Below are positions 1-7,338 of a stretch of DNA of 64,000 nt, in pieces. Position 1 is the first letter of the stretch, and each line of letters opens with the position of its first letter. The notes beneath the pieces are model-generated. The model had not been told where the DNA came from, did not search any database, and saw only the letters and a program-made list of their open reading frames with translations. This DNA comes from Streptococcus parasanguinis (GTDB taxonomy: Bacteria > Bacillota > Bacilli > Lactobacillales > Streptococcaceae), in the NCBI GenBank assembly GCA_905188195.1, contig CAJJKY010000011.1, positions 1 through 64,000 on the forward strand. Direction: 5' to 3'. Made by a program: the position numbers and the translations under genes.

Positions 1-1
1 C

Positions 2-92
2 GCTGATTTCATCAGCTTTTACAGCCCTACTCAACTGTGCGGAGGTGGGACGACAAAATCGAATTCTAACGAATTACCGATTTCTGTCCCAC
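2..92 (-). other. Two hairpins downstream of the YdcF-like gene
   Basis: A long imperfect hairpin has GTGGGAC (45-51) paired with GTCCCAC (86-92) and further pairing inside (AAATCG with CGATTT, AATTC with GAATT). A second hairpin is GCTGAT-TTC-ATCAGC at 2-16. The pair lies just past the stop of the minus-strand gene that follows and may end or process its transcript. It has no long U tract of the usual kind. I recall similar sequence between genes in other oral streptococci, but only one copy is visible here. Confidence 0.4.
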
Positions 93-98
93 TCTCTT

Positions 99-1127
99 TT
101 AGTTTAGATATTTAATGAAGAACTCAATCAGTTTCATGATTTGTGTAAAGAACCAAGGCAGAAATAGAAAAGCTAGGAAGGTAACATGCCATTTCCAATA
201 AAGTGAAACCAAGCCAACGGTTTCTCGAATCCAAGCGGATGGGAGATAGTAAAAAGATGTTCTTGAACCGATACTTCGACCAGGTATTTTCAATCGTCTC
301 ATAAAGACACCTGCACGGAGCGCGTGAAATGAATTGGTTACTACAAGGACTCGCTTGCCAAGCCCCTCTTCTTCAAGGAGACGCTTGCTAAAGGTCAGGT
401 TTTCAAAAGTAGTACGAGAGCGATTCTCGATGAGAATGGCGTCCTCTGGAACCCCATGTTCCATTAAGTATCTGGCCATAGCTTCCGCCTCAGCGATCAG
501 CTCATCTGACCCTTGACCACCAGAAACAATCAGCTTTGGTCGTCCCTCGAACTGCTCATAGATGGACTTTCCTTTCTCAAGACGTTGGGCCAAGAGTGGG
601 GGAACCTTGTCTCCGATCAAACCTGAGCCAAGGATGATGATGGCGTCTGGCTCTTTGCGAACTGGAAAGAGATTGCAAAAAGTCCCATAGGATACATAAG
701 AGAGGTAGAGAAAAGTCATGTAAAACAGGGCGAAGTCAGTCAGATAAATGAGGATGTCATTCCCTGGGAAATAGGGTAGAAAATGTAGTGCCAAAGCTCC
801 GATAATAAACAGCCCATAGAGCAGAGAGAGGAGGTTGGCCAGCCTTTTTCCTTCAAAAGCCATCATTTGACGTCCGTTAAAAAGGAGAAAGATAGATGAG
901 AAAATAATGCTGAGAAAAACGAGGATGGAAATCACCACAAAGACAATCATTGCAATTTGTTGATTAAACCATAACTCAGTTCGAACGACTAGTAAAAATG
1001 CAGAAATCAGTAGAAAAAGCCCCAAGTTTATCGAAAAGAGATAAGCATTGAAAAGCCTTCTGCGATCACTCATAAAGAACAATAAAAAGATAAGAGCTGG
1101 AAATAACCAGAATAGATATAGATACAT
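99..1127 (-). CDS. YdcF/SanA-like DUF218 membrane protein
   Basis: About 342 residues. The first ~150 are several hydrophobic membrane spans. A DUF218 (YdcF/SanA-like) domain follows, with the motifs AIIILGSG, LIVSGGQG, ENRSRTTFEN and VVTNSFHALRA, and a final membrane span closes the C-terminus. Relatives are linked to envelope or vancomycin-resistance phenotypes, but the reaction is unknown. I start at the ATG at 1127 because GAGGGG lies just upstream and an extended -10 (TGGTACAAT) at about 1156-1164 precedes it. A longer in-frame start at 1217 would lie upstream of that promoter. It is a single gene, divergent from brnQ. Confidence 0.8.
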   Translation of the reverse strand: MYLYLFWLFPALIFLLFFMSDRRRLFNAYLFSINLGLFLLISAFLLVVRTELWFNQQIAMIVFVVISILVFLSIIFSSIFLLFNGRQMMAFEGKRLANLLSLLYGLFIIGALALHFLPYFPGNDILIYLTDFALFYMTFLYLSYVSYGTFCNLFPVRKEPDAIIILGSGLIGDKVPPLLAQRLEKGKSIYEQFEGRPKLIVSGGQGSDELIAEAEAMARYLMEHGVPEDAILIENRSRTTFENLTFSKRLLEEEGLGKRVLVVTNSFHALRAGVFMRRLKIPGRSIGSRTSFYYLPSAWIRETVGLVSLYWKWHVTFLAFLFLPWFFTQIMKLIEFFIKYLN

Positions 1128-1155
1128 GTTTTGCCCCTCGTAAAATCTTACATCC

Positions 1156-1164
1156 ATTGTACCA
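1156..1164 (-). promoter_or_regulatory. Extended -10 promoter of the YdcF-like gene
   Basis: On the minus strand the sequence reads TGG-TACAAT, an extended -10. It would start transcription about 20 bases before the chosen ATG at 1127. No good -35 box is visible. It lies inside the longer reading frame and so argues for the shorter start. Confidence 0.5.
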
Positions 1165-1261
1165 TAATGACTGATAAAAATAGCGGATTGTTCATACAAA
1201 TAAGTTGCATTCTTCAAATGAATTTGATAAAGTTAAGATTATCGTTTTTTAAGGAGATCGT

Positions 1262-2578
1262 ATGTTACGAAAAGGTTCCCTGACAGGTTTATTACTGTTT
1301 GGTATTTTTTTTGGTGCTGGAAACCTGATTTTCCCACCGGCTCTTGGTGCTTTATCGGGTAATCAATTTTGGCCAGCTATTGCTGGGTTTGTCCTTTCAG
1401 GAGTGGGAATTGCCATTGTGACCTTGATTATCGGGACACTTAATCCCAAAGGATATATTGATGAGATTTCTCGTAAGATTTCACCTGTTTTCGCGATTGT
1501 ATACTTAGTTGCGCTTTATCTTTCGATTGGTCCTTTCTTTGCTATTCCAAGAACGGCGACGGTATCTTTCGAAGTGGGGATAGCCCCCTTATTAGGTGGA
1601 ATGAATGCCAGTTTAGCACTTTTCATTTTTACCCTGGTCTACTTTTTGCTAGCCTTTCTGATTGCTTTGAATCCATCTAAGATTCTAGATCGGATCGGTC
1701 GTATATTGACCCCGATCTTTGCGATTCTCATTTTGATCTTGGTCGTTCTTGGGGCTGTGAAATACAGTGGACATGCTCCAATGGTGGCCACAAAAGCCTA
1801 TCAGGCATCTGCCTTTGGACAAGGATTTTTAGAGGGGTACAATACCTTGGATGCCTTGGCATCTGTTGCCTTTAGTGTGATCGCAGTGACTACCTTGAAT
1901 CAACTTGGATTTTCAAGTAAGAGAGAATACATCAAGACTATTTGGTTGGTTGGAATTGTTGTAGCCCTTGGTTTTAGTGTGCTGTATATCGGTTTAGGAT
2001 ATCTGGGGAATCATTTTCCTATTCCAGCTTCTATTATGGCATCTGATAGCAATAAAGGGGTGTATGTATTATCAGAAGCGACCAAAGCGATCTTTGGTCC
2101 GACTGCTCAGATTTTCCTAGCAGGAATGGTGACGGTAACTTGCTTTACCACAACCGCTGGTTTAATCGTCTCTACCAGTGAATTCTTCCATAGCACCTTC
2201 CCTAAGGTCTCTTACAAGGTCTATGCAAGTGTCTTTACTTTGATTGGTTTTGCAATTGCCAACCTAGGCTTGAATGCCATTATTGCTTTCTCATTGCCAG
2301 TCTTGATGATTCTTTACCCAATCACCATTACCATTGTATTGATTGTGATAGTGAATAAATTTGTGGCTCTTTCAAAACCAGGAATGCAATTGACTATTTT
2401 CTTAGCCAGCTTGGTCTCTCTTGCAAGTGTTCTGGCAAGTACCTTTAAAATTTCACTAGTAGAAAAGGGGATTGCTTTGCTTCCATTTGCAGCTCAATCT
2501 CTTCCATGGTTAGTGCCAGTAGTTATCGGGATTCTTTTATCGCTCGTATTACCAAATAAACAAACGGCAGAAGAATAA
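1262..2578 (+). CDS. brnQ: Branched-chain amino acid transporter, LIVCS family
   Basis: A 438-residue integral membrane protein with about twelve hydrophobic segments. It opens with the family signature GLLLFGIFFGAGNLIFPP and matches BrnQ in length. BrnQ proteins are cation-coupled importers of leucine, isoleucine and valine in the cytoplasmic membrane. The start is supported by AAGGAG five bases before the ATG. It stands alone. Downstream come repeat copy A and a hairpin at 2833-2862. No regulatory leader such as a T-box is visible upstream. Confidence 0.93.
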   Translation: MLRKGSLTGLLLFGIFFGAGNLIFPPALGALSGNQFWPAIAGFVLSGVGIAIVTLIIGTLNPKGYIDEISRKISPVFAIVYLVALYLSIGPFFAIPRTATVSFEVGIAPLLGGMNASLALFIFTLVYFLLAFLIALNPSKILDRIGRILTPIFAILILILVVLGAVKYSGHAPMVATKAYQASAFGQGFLEGYNTLDALASVAFSVIAVTTLNQLGFSSKREYIKTIWLVGIVVALGFSVLYIGLGYLGNHFPIPASIMASDSNKGVYVLSEATKAIFGPTAQIFLAGMVTVTCFTTTAGLIVSTSEFFHSTFPKVSYKVYASVFTLIGFAIANLGLNAIIAFSLPVLMILYPITITIVLIVIVNKFVALSKPGMQLTIFLASLVSLASVLASTFKISLVEKGIALLPFAAQSLPWLVPVVIGILLSLVLPNKQTAEE

Positions 2579-2640
2579 GTTATATTAGAAACTCTAAAGG
2601 TTTGTGCTTTAGAAATAGATTGAAGATAATATCCTCTTAG

Positions 2641-2776
2641 AAACTTTCCTTAGGTGAGTACGGACGTCAGCGAACTTCATAGAAGTTCCATGACTTAGTT
2701 TTGAATCTAAGGTTTCAAAACTCCCGAGTGCTAGAAACATCACTGTTTCTAGCACTTTTCTCACGGCGGAAAGTTT
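2641..2776 (+). repeat. 136-bp structured repeat, copy A
   Basis: Bounded by inverted ends AAACTTTCC and GGAAAGTTT. Inside are a GAACTTC-ATA-GAAGTTC hairpin, a GTTTTGAA/TTCAAAAC stem, and a GTGCTAGAAACA/TGTTTCTAGCAC stem. GTGAG near the left end can pair with CTCAC near the right end, giving a closed multibranch fold. Copy B at 8734-8869 has exactly the same length, with compensating changes in the two long stems. The conserved core GTGAGTACGGACGTCAGCGA is mostly unpaired. It lies downstream of brnQ, before the terminator. Confidence 0.8.
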
Positions 2777-2832
2777 CAATGTATACTTGAATGTGCCTTA
2801 TATATTCTTTTAGTTTTTCACCACAACTTAGA

Positions 2833-2862
2833 CTCTAAAGTTATTGGCTTTAGGGTTTTTCT
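2833..2862 (+). terminator. Terminator-like hairpin downstream of brnQ and repeat A
   Basis: CTCTAAAG and CTTTAGGG pair with one wobble around TTATTGG and are followed by TTTTTCTTTT. The rest of the 2579-2973 gap holds repeat A and an extended -10 (TGC-TATACT, 2934-2942) likely to serve ccdA. Confidence 0.55.
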
Positions 2863-2973
2863 TTTGAAACTAGTATCTAAATCCAAACTTTAGTAAAAAA
2901 ACGTAGCAGAAATTTTTATTTTTTGTCAGTCAATGCTATACTGAATGTAGCATATCAATATACGGAGTGAACT

Positions 2974-3681
2974 ATGAATCCAATCATTTTTTCATTGACA
3001 GTTTTTCTTGCGGGTATTCTGTCTTTCTTTTCTCCCTGTGTTTTTCCTTTGCTTCCGGTTTATATTGGAATCTTACTAGGAAGTGATCAGGAAAAGGCTA
3101 TCCGATTGTTCGGGAAAAAAATTCGCTGGCATGGCTTGCTGAAAACCCTTTGTTTTATTGCAGGTATTTCTGTTATTTTCCTCCTCATTGGTTTTGGAGC
3201 GGGCTTGCTTGGAAAGATCATGTACACCAATTGGTTCCGTTATCTGATGGGAGCCCTCATCATTATCCTTGGTCTTCATCAAATGGAAGTTTTTCATTTT
3301 CATTTCCTTGAAAAGCAAAAATCAGTAGATTTTGGAGCCGCCAAACAGAAGAATGAATTGTTTTCAGCTTTTCTACTTGGTCTTGGCTTTAGTTTTGGTT
3401 GGACCCCTTGTATTGGTCCGGTATTAGGATCAGTTCTTGCTTTAGCAGCATCAGATGGGCAAGATGCTCTTATGGGAGCTATTTATCTCCTTGTTTATAC
3501 ATTGGGAATGGCTCTTCCGTTTTTACTGTTGGCCTTAGCATCTAGTCTGGTCTTACCTTACTTTAATCGTCTCAAACCCCATTTGTTATTGCTGAAGAAA
3601 ATCGGCGGAGCCATCATTATTCTGATGGGAATTCTCTTACTATTGGGACAATTGAACAGTTTGTCATCTATCTTTTCATAA
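2974..3681 (+). CDS. ccdA: CcdA-family thiol-disulfide electron transporter
   Basis: A 235-residue protein with six predicted membrane helices. The two redox cysteines are in SPCVFP (Cys22) and TPCIGP (Cys146), as expected for CcdA. CcdA carries reducing electrons from cytoplasmic thioredoxin across the membrane to an extracellular thioredoxin-like partner, here the lipoprotein encoded 21 bases downstream. The start has GGAGTG at a good distance. Streptococci without c-type cytochromes use this pair to reduce surface proteins such as methionine sulfoxide reductase. No msrAB gene is adjacent. Confidence 0.92.
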   Translation: MNPIIFSLTVFLAGILSFFSPCVFPLLPVYIGILLGSDQEKAIRLFGKKIRWHGLLKTLCFIAGISVIFLLIGFGAGLLGKIMYTNWFRYLMGALIIILGLHQMEVFHFHFLEKQKSVDFGAAKQKNELFSAFLLGLGFSFGWTPCIGPVLGSVLALAASDGQDALMGAIYLLVYTLGMALPFLLLALASSLVLPYFNRLKPHLLLLKKIGGAIIILMGILLLLGQLNSLSSIFS

Positions 3682-3702
3682 AAATAATCGGAGGTTTAAC
3701 GC

Positions 3703-4266
3703 ATGATGAAAGGTTTTAAATACGCTTGTTTCTCAGTACTTTCTCTGGCTTTGCTGTCAGCTTGTTCCATGAATCAATCCAGTGAAAGTAGTATGGACAA
3801 TCAGCCAACAATGAAAACAACAACGAATAAGAATCCTTTGGTGGGAAAAGACGCTAGTGACTTTGAGCTAAAGGATATGAAGGGGAATACGGTTAAACTT
3901 TCAGACTACAGAGGGAAGAAGGTATATTTGAAATTCTGGGCAACCTGGTGTGGTCCTTGTCGGCAAAGTATGCCTGAACTGAATAAACTGGTCGAAGAAA
4001 AGGACCGGGACTTTGAGATTCTCACTGTTATGGCACCAGGGATGCAAGGTGAAAAAACAGAAGAAGAGTTCGTCAAATGGTTTGATCAACAAGATTACAA
4101 GTCCGTACCGGTCTTGTACAATCCAGACGGTTCTGCATTTGCAGATTATCAGGTTCGCTCTATTCCTACAGAAGTCTTTATAGACAGTCATGGGAAAATT
4201 GGACATGTCCAATTAGGGGCTATTTCAAACGACGATGCTAAGAAGATTATCAAAGACTTACAATAA
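3703..4266 (+). CDS. Extracellular thioredoxin-like lipoprotein (TlpA/ResA type)
   Basis: 187 residues. A signal peptide ends in the lipobox LLSAC (Cys21), so the protein should be lipid-anchored outside the membrane. A short Ser/Thr/Asn-rich linker follows, then a TlpA-like thioredoxin domain with WCGPC (Cys83 and Cys86) and the cis-Pro region RSIPTEV. It should take electrons from the upstream CcdA and reduce surface disulfides or sulfoxide-repair enzymes. GGAGG precedes two adjacent ATG codons, and the first is used here. It resembles the pneumococcal Etrx proteins. Confidence 0.9.
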   Translation: MMKGFKYACFSVLSLALLSACSMNQSSESSMDNQPTMKTTTNKNPLVGKDASDFELKDMKGNTVKLSDYRGKKVYLKFWATWCGPCRQSMPELNKLVEEKDRDFEILTVMAPGMQGEKTEEEFVKWFDQQDYKSVPVLYNPDGSAFADYQVRSIPTEVFIDSHGKIGHVQLGAISNDDAKKIIKDLQ

Positions 4267-4296
4267 AAAAATGAAGCACGAAGCTTCATTTTTTTA
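4264..4296. terminator. Bidirectional terminator
   Basis: AATGAAGC (4270-4277) pairs with GCTTCATT (4283-4290). The stem has A-rich and T-rich flanks, so it can end transcription both of the thioredoxin gene from the left and of the flavin reductase operon from the right. Confidence 0.85.
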
Positions 4297-5541
4297 TTAG
4301 TTGCTTGCACCAGAAGTGGCATCGGCATCTCCGTGCCCTCCGTCACCATGTCCTCCAGCATCAGAAGCACCAGAAGTAGCATCTGCACTACCGTGTCCAC
4401 CAGCAGGAGCAAATGGACCGCTTCCGCCAACTAGACGTTGTCCTGTTGTTTGTAGGTACCAGTCCAACCATGGTTTGAAGTTGAAGACAATCTCATTGAT
4501 ACCAGCGTATGAACCATCTTCATAGTACATAGCTTGGTAGTTGTGAGTGTTGATCACGCCTTCAGGAGATCCTGGAACAATAGTCCGAACATAGTCTTGG
4601 TTACCGTTACGAAGGGTACCAATCACCCATTCCACGTTTTTCATACGTGCTGGTGGTAGGGAGCCGTGAACGGTTGACATCCGGCTTCCTGATTGAGGTG
4701 GCACGCGTTTAGCAAACATGGTATCTGGATCTTGATGGGCATTGTTGTAGTAGAGGAATTGGTTGTTATCATCGGCATAAGTCAATTCAAATGGCATAGC
4801 CTTCAAGAACATATCAATTTGGTTAACGGTTAGGATACCGTGGTCGAGTTTGACATAGGTATCGCCAGAAACGGCACCGGTGATTTCAGCTACTTTTTCT
4901 ACCCAGTCTGGATCGTCAGGATCGACTTCAGTAACAGTTGTAGCGATTGGATGATTACAATCCAAGTCTTCTGGTTCAATTGGTTTTGGTTTTTTCAATT
5001 TCGATACAACCTCAACGTATTTCATAAAATTATCCAAGCAGGTTTCAAGGAATTTGACGGTTCCCTCGTTGATGATATTGCCGTTTTCGTCAAAAGCTTC
5101 TTTCGCTTTTCCTAGAAGGAATTCATTCCCTGGAAGAGTGTAAGCATTGACACCTGGAGCATCAAGGATCTTACGGAGGTGAACCTGTGCGCGTGAAGTC
5201 CCTTGATCATAGTAAGAAGCACCGACGATCATAACCGGTTTGTTTTCAAATGGATGCACCTCGAAAGAGAGCCATTCAAGAACAGACTTGAGAGCAGCAG
5301 AGATCGTATGGTTGTGCTCTGGAGTGGCAATGATAACACCATCTGCACGAGTGATTTTGTTATATAAAAGACGCAATTGGAAACTTTCGTCCCATTTTTC
5401 ATCTTGGTTAAACATTGGAACTTCGTCGATTTCAAGAACTTCCAATTCAAATTTGATCTTAAATTGGCGGCGAATGAATTCCAAAAGTTTACGGTTATAT
5501 GATTGATCGTAGTTCGATCCTACAAGTCCAACAAATTTCAT
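4297..5541 (-). CDS. NAD(P)H-dependent flavin reductase with PAS-like domain and tandem flavinylation-motif tail
   Basis: 414 residues. Residues ~1-185 form a flavodoxin-like NADPH:FMN reductase domain (GSNYDQSYNRKL near the start, ATPEHNHTISAALK). Residues ~235-370 resemble a PAS_10/DUF438-type sensor domain (MPFELTYADDNNQFLYYNN, IGTLRNGNQDYV). The tail from ~373 is rich in Gly, His, Asp and Ala and holds DATSGAS twice, at 387-393 and 407-413, almost at the C-terminus. This matches the Dxx(S/T)GA(T/S) motif to which ApbE attaches FMN, and apbE begins this operon. There is no signal peptide, so it should be cytoplasmic. It may be a reductase that carries covalent FMN on a flexible arm; that role is inference. 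Confidence 0.8.
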   Translation of the reverse strand: MKFVGLVGSNYDQSYNRKLLEFIRRQFKIKFELEVLEIDEVPMFNQDEKWDESFQLRLLYNKITRADGVIIATPEHNHTISAALKSVLEWLSFEVHPFENKPVMIVGASYYDQGTSRAQVHLRKILDAPGVNAYTLPGNEFLLGKAKEAFDENGNIINEGTVKFLETCLDNFMKYVEVVSKLKKPKPIEPEDLDCNHPIATTVTEVDPDDPDWVEKVAEITGAVSGDTYVKLDHGILTVNQIDMFLKAMPFELTYADDNNQFLYYNNAHQDPDTMFAKRVPPQSGSRMSTVHGSLPPARMKNVEWVIGTLRNGNQDYVRTIVPGSPEGVINTHNYQAMYYEDGSYAGINEIVFNFKPWLDWYLQTTGQRLVGGSGPFAPAGGHGSADATSGASDAGGHGDGGHGDADATSGASN

Positions 5542-5559
5542 TCTTTTCTGTCTCCTATC

Positions 5560-6165
5560 TTACAAGTTTTCCCAGTCAAATTCTTCAGCATCTTTGCGAA
5601 GCAATTCTTGGGCGTTGCGCAATTTGTCTGTAATTTTTACAAATACACGGAAATCATTGAAGACGGCATCTAATTTTTGAATGACATCTAAATCCACCAA
5701 GTCTCCATTTTGATCAAAGGCTTGCAATGAATGAGAGAGCAAGAATTCATCTGGCAAGACATTCGCTTTGATTTCTGGAGCATTTAAGATTTGGCGAAGT
5801 TGGAGTTGGGCGCGTGAAGATCCCAACGTACCGTATGATGCCCCAGTAATCATGACCGGTTTATTCAACAATGGGAAGACTCCGTATGAGAGCCAAGCGA
5901 GTGCACTCATCAATACTGCTGGAATAGAGTGGTCGTATTCTGGAGTTCCAATAATGACCCCATCAGCTTCTTCAATTTTTGCAACAATATCTAAGACAGC
6001 TTCAGGAACTTGTTTGTCGGCTGGTTTGTTAAAGACAGGGATATCTTTAATTTCGACCAATTCGATCTCAGCCTTATCAGCAAAATGTTTTTGCATGTAT
6101 TGAAGCAGTTGACGGTTTGTAGAACGTTTGGAGTTAGTCCCCACAATCGCAATAAGTTTTATCAT
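5560..6165 (-). CDS. NADPH-dependent FMN reductase
   Basis: About 201 residues, a single flavodoxin-like NADPH-dependent FMN reductase domain (IVGTNSKRSTNRQLLQY, GTPEYDHSIPAVLMSAL, ASYGTLGSSRAQLQLRQIL). It is clearly homologous to the N-terminal half of the next gene but lacks its PAS-like domain and tail. I start at the ATG at 6165, which has AAAGGA at a good distance; a longer frame to 6213 has no better signal. It lies 25 bases after apbE and 18 bases before the larger reductase, so the three form one operon. Confidence 0.85.
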   Translation of the reverse strand: MIKLIAIVGTNSKRSTNRQLLQYMQKHFADKAEIELVEIKDIPVFNKPADKQVPEAVLDIVAKIEEADGVIIGTPEYDHSIPAVLMSALAWLSYGVFPLLNKPVMITGASYGTLGSSRAQLQLRQILNAPEIKANVLPDEFLLSHSLQAFDQNGDLVDLDVIQKLDAVFNDFRVFVKITDKLRNAQELLRKDAEEFDWENL

Positions 6166-6190
6166 GGAAAATTCCTTTCTGATAGGAGAA

Positions 6191-7114
6191 TTATAAATAA
6201 GATTGAAGCCCACTTGTATAGGCGATCTTGCCTGATTGAGAAACCAATAAGGTATCTATACCAGGAAGTGATTCAACAGTGTAGAGGATAGAAGCAGGAG
6301 ATTCCCCGAACAAGCGGGTAGTCCATATCTCCCCGTCTACGGATCGATCAGATATGATGGTGATACTGGCTAAGTCTGTCTCGACCGGATAGCCCGTCGC
6401 GCTATCAAAGATGTGATGAAACGACTGGCCGTCAACTTCTAAATGACGCTCGTAGATGCCAGAGGTGACAATAGATTTATCCTTGACAGAGAGGACCAGT
6501 AGGTGCTGACCTCTTTTTTCGACTGGATTTTGAATGCCAATCCGCCAAGGCTGTTGTTTGATGGGGTGTTGACCGACAGTGAGGATATTTCCTCCAAGAT
6601 CGATCAAGGCATCTGTTACTCCCTGGCTCTTTAAAAAGGTAGCAATGCAGTCTGCACTATAACCCTTAGCCAAGGCTCCTAAATCAATCTTCATTCCAGG
6701 ACGCATCAGAAAGACTGTATGGTTTTCTGGGTCGAGCTGGATTTGGTGAGGATCGATCTTGGCCAGGGCTTGATCAATTTCTCCTTGCTGGGGACGTCTA
6801 GCATCTGAAAATCCAATTCGCCAGGTCTGTACAAGAGGACCAATGGCGATGTTTAAATGGCTGTTTTGAGCTTGACTATGCAAGGTACCTAATGCAATCA
6901 GATCAAAAAGATCTGGATGAACTTGGACAGGAACAATACCAGCTTGGTGATTGACCTCCATGAGTTCAGAACTTGCATCATTAGCACTGAAGCGATGTTC
7001 GTAGGAGCGAAGAAGTTCAAAGCAGCGGGCTAAGAGTTCATTCGCTTGTGGGTGATAGATCGAAACAGTGATGGTCGTTCCCATCAACCGTTCGGATCGA
7101 CTACTTAGGTCCAC
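6191..7114 (-). CDS. apbE: FAD:protein FMN transferase ApbE, cytoplasmic form
   Basis: About 307 residues of the ApbE family. Visible motifs are MGTTITV near the start, GALAKGYSADCIA, DLGGNI and SGIYERH. ApbE splits FAD and attaches FMN through a phosphoester to Thr or Ser in a Dxx(S/T)GA(T/S) motif. Most ApbE proteins are lipoproteins; this one has no signal peptide, so its target should be cytoplasmic. The adjacent 414-residue reductase carries two such motifs. The GTG at 7114 follows AGGAAAGGA; a GTG at 7141 would lie at the predicted transcription start and has no ribosome site. It is the first gene of a three-gene operon. Confidence 0.88.
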   Translation of the reverse strand: MDLSSRSERLMGTTITVSIYHPQANELLARCFELLRSYEHRFSANDASSELMEVNHQAGIVPVQVHPDLFDLIALGTLHSQAQNSHLNIAIGPLVQTWRIGFSDARRPQQGEIDQALAKIDPHQIQLDPENHTVFLMRPGMKIDLGALAKGYSADCIATFLKSQGVTDALIDLGGNILTVGQHPIKQQPWRIGIQNPVEKRGQHLLVLSVKDKSIVTSGIYERHLEVDGQSFHHIFDSATGYPVETDLASITIISDRSVDGEIWTTRLFGESPASILYTVESLPGIDTLLVSQSGKIAYTSGLQSYL

Positions 7115-7149
7115 TAAAAATCTATCCTTTCCTATTTTCACTTACTTAC

Positions 7150-7178
7150 AGTATATCAAAAAGATATCGTTTTCACAA
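7150..7178 (-). promoter_or_regulatory. apbE operon promoter with ATATC/GATAT dyad
   Basis: On the minus strand the -35 is TTGTGA (7173-7178), followed by a 17-base spacer and -10 TATACT (7150-7155). The inverted repeat ATATC-AAAAA-GATAT (7153-7167) overlaps the -10 and spacer. The divergent nox promoter has a similar dyad in the same place. Confidence 0.65.
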
Positions 7179-7272
7179 TCCTTTCAAGCATATTGTTTGA
7201 CATTTTTTGAAACATGTGAAATGTGATTTTCTGGAAAATTGAAAAAAAGATCACAAATTCTGAGCAAAATAA

Positions 7273-7302
7273 TTGTAACCGATATCATTTTTATGATATA
7301 CT
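7273..7302 (+). promoter_or_regulatory. nox promoter with ATATCAT/ATGATAT dyad
   Basis: The -35 is TTGTAA (7273-7278), followed by an 18-base spacer and -10 TATACT (7297-7302). The inverted repeat ATATCAT-TTTT-ATGATAT (7282-7299) fills the spacer and enters the -10. The arrangement mirrors the apbE promoter and suggests a shared regulator or a common promoter origin. Confidence 0.6.
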
Positions 7303-7338
7303 CAAGAAGTAAATTAAATTAAAGGTAGGATTTATTCT

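Noticed and set aside
1128..1217. Longer N-terminus for the YdcF-like gene starting at 1217
   Set aside because: It would include a promoter -10 box and has no ribosome site; the ATG at 1127 has GAGGGG upstream.
7201..7260. Rex site in the nox-apbE intergenic region
   Set aside because: TGTGAAATGTGA and ATCACAAA occur but not as a proper TTGTGA-N6-TCACAA dyad.
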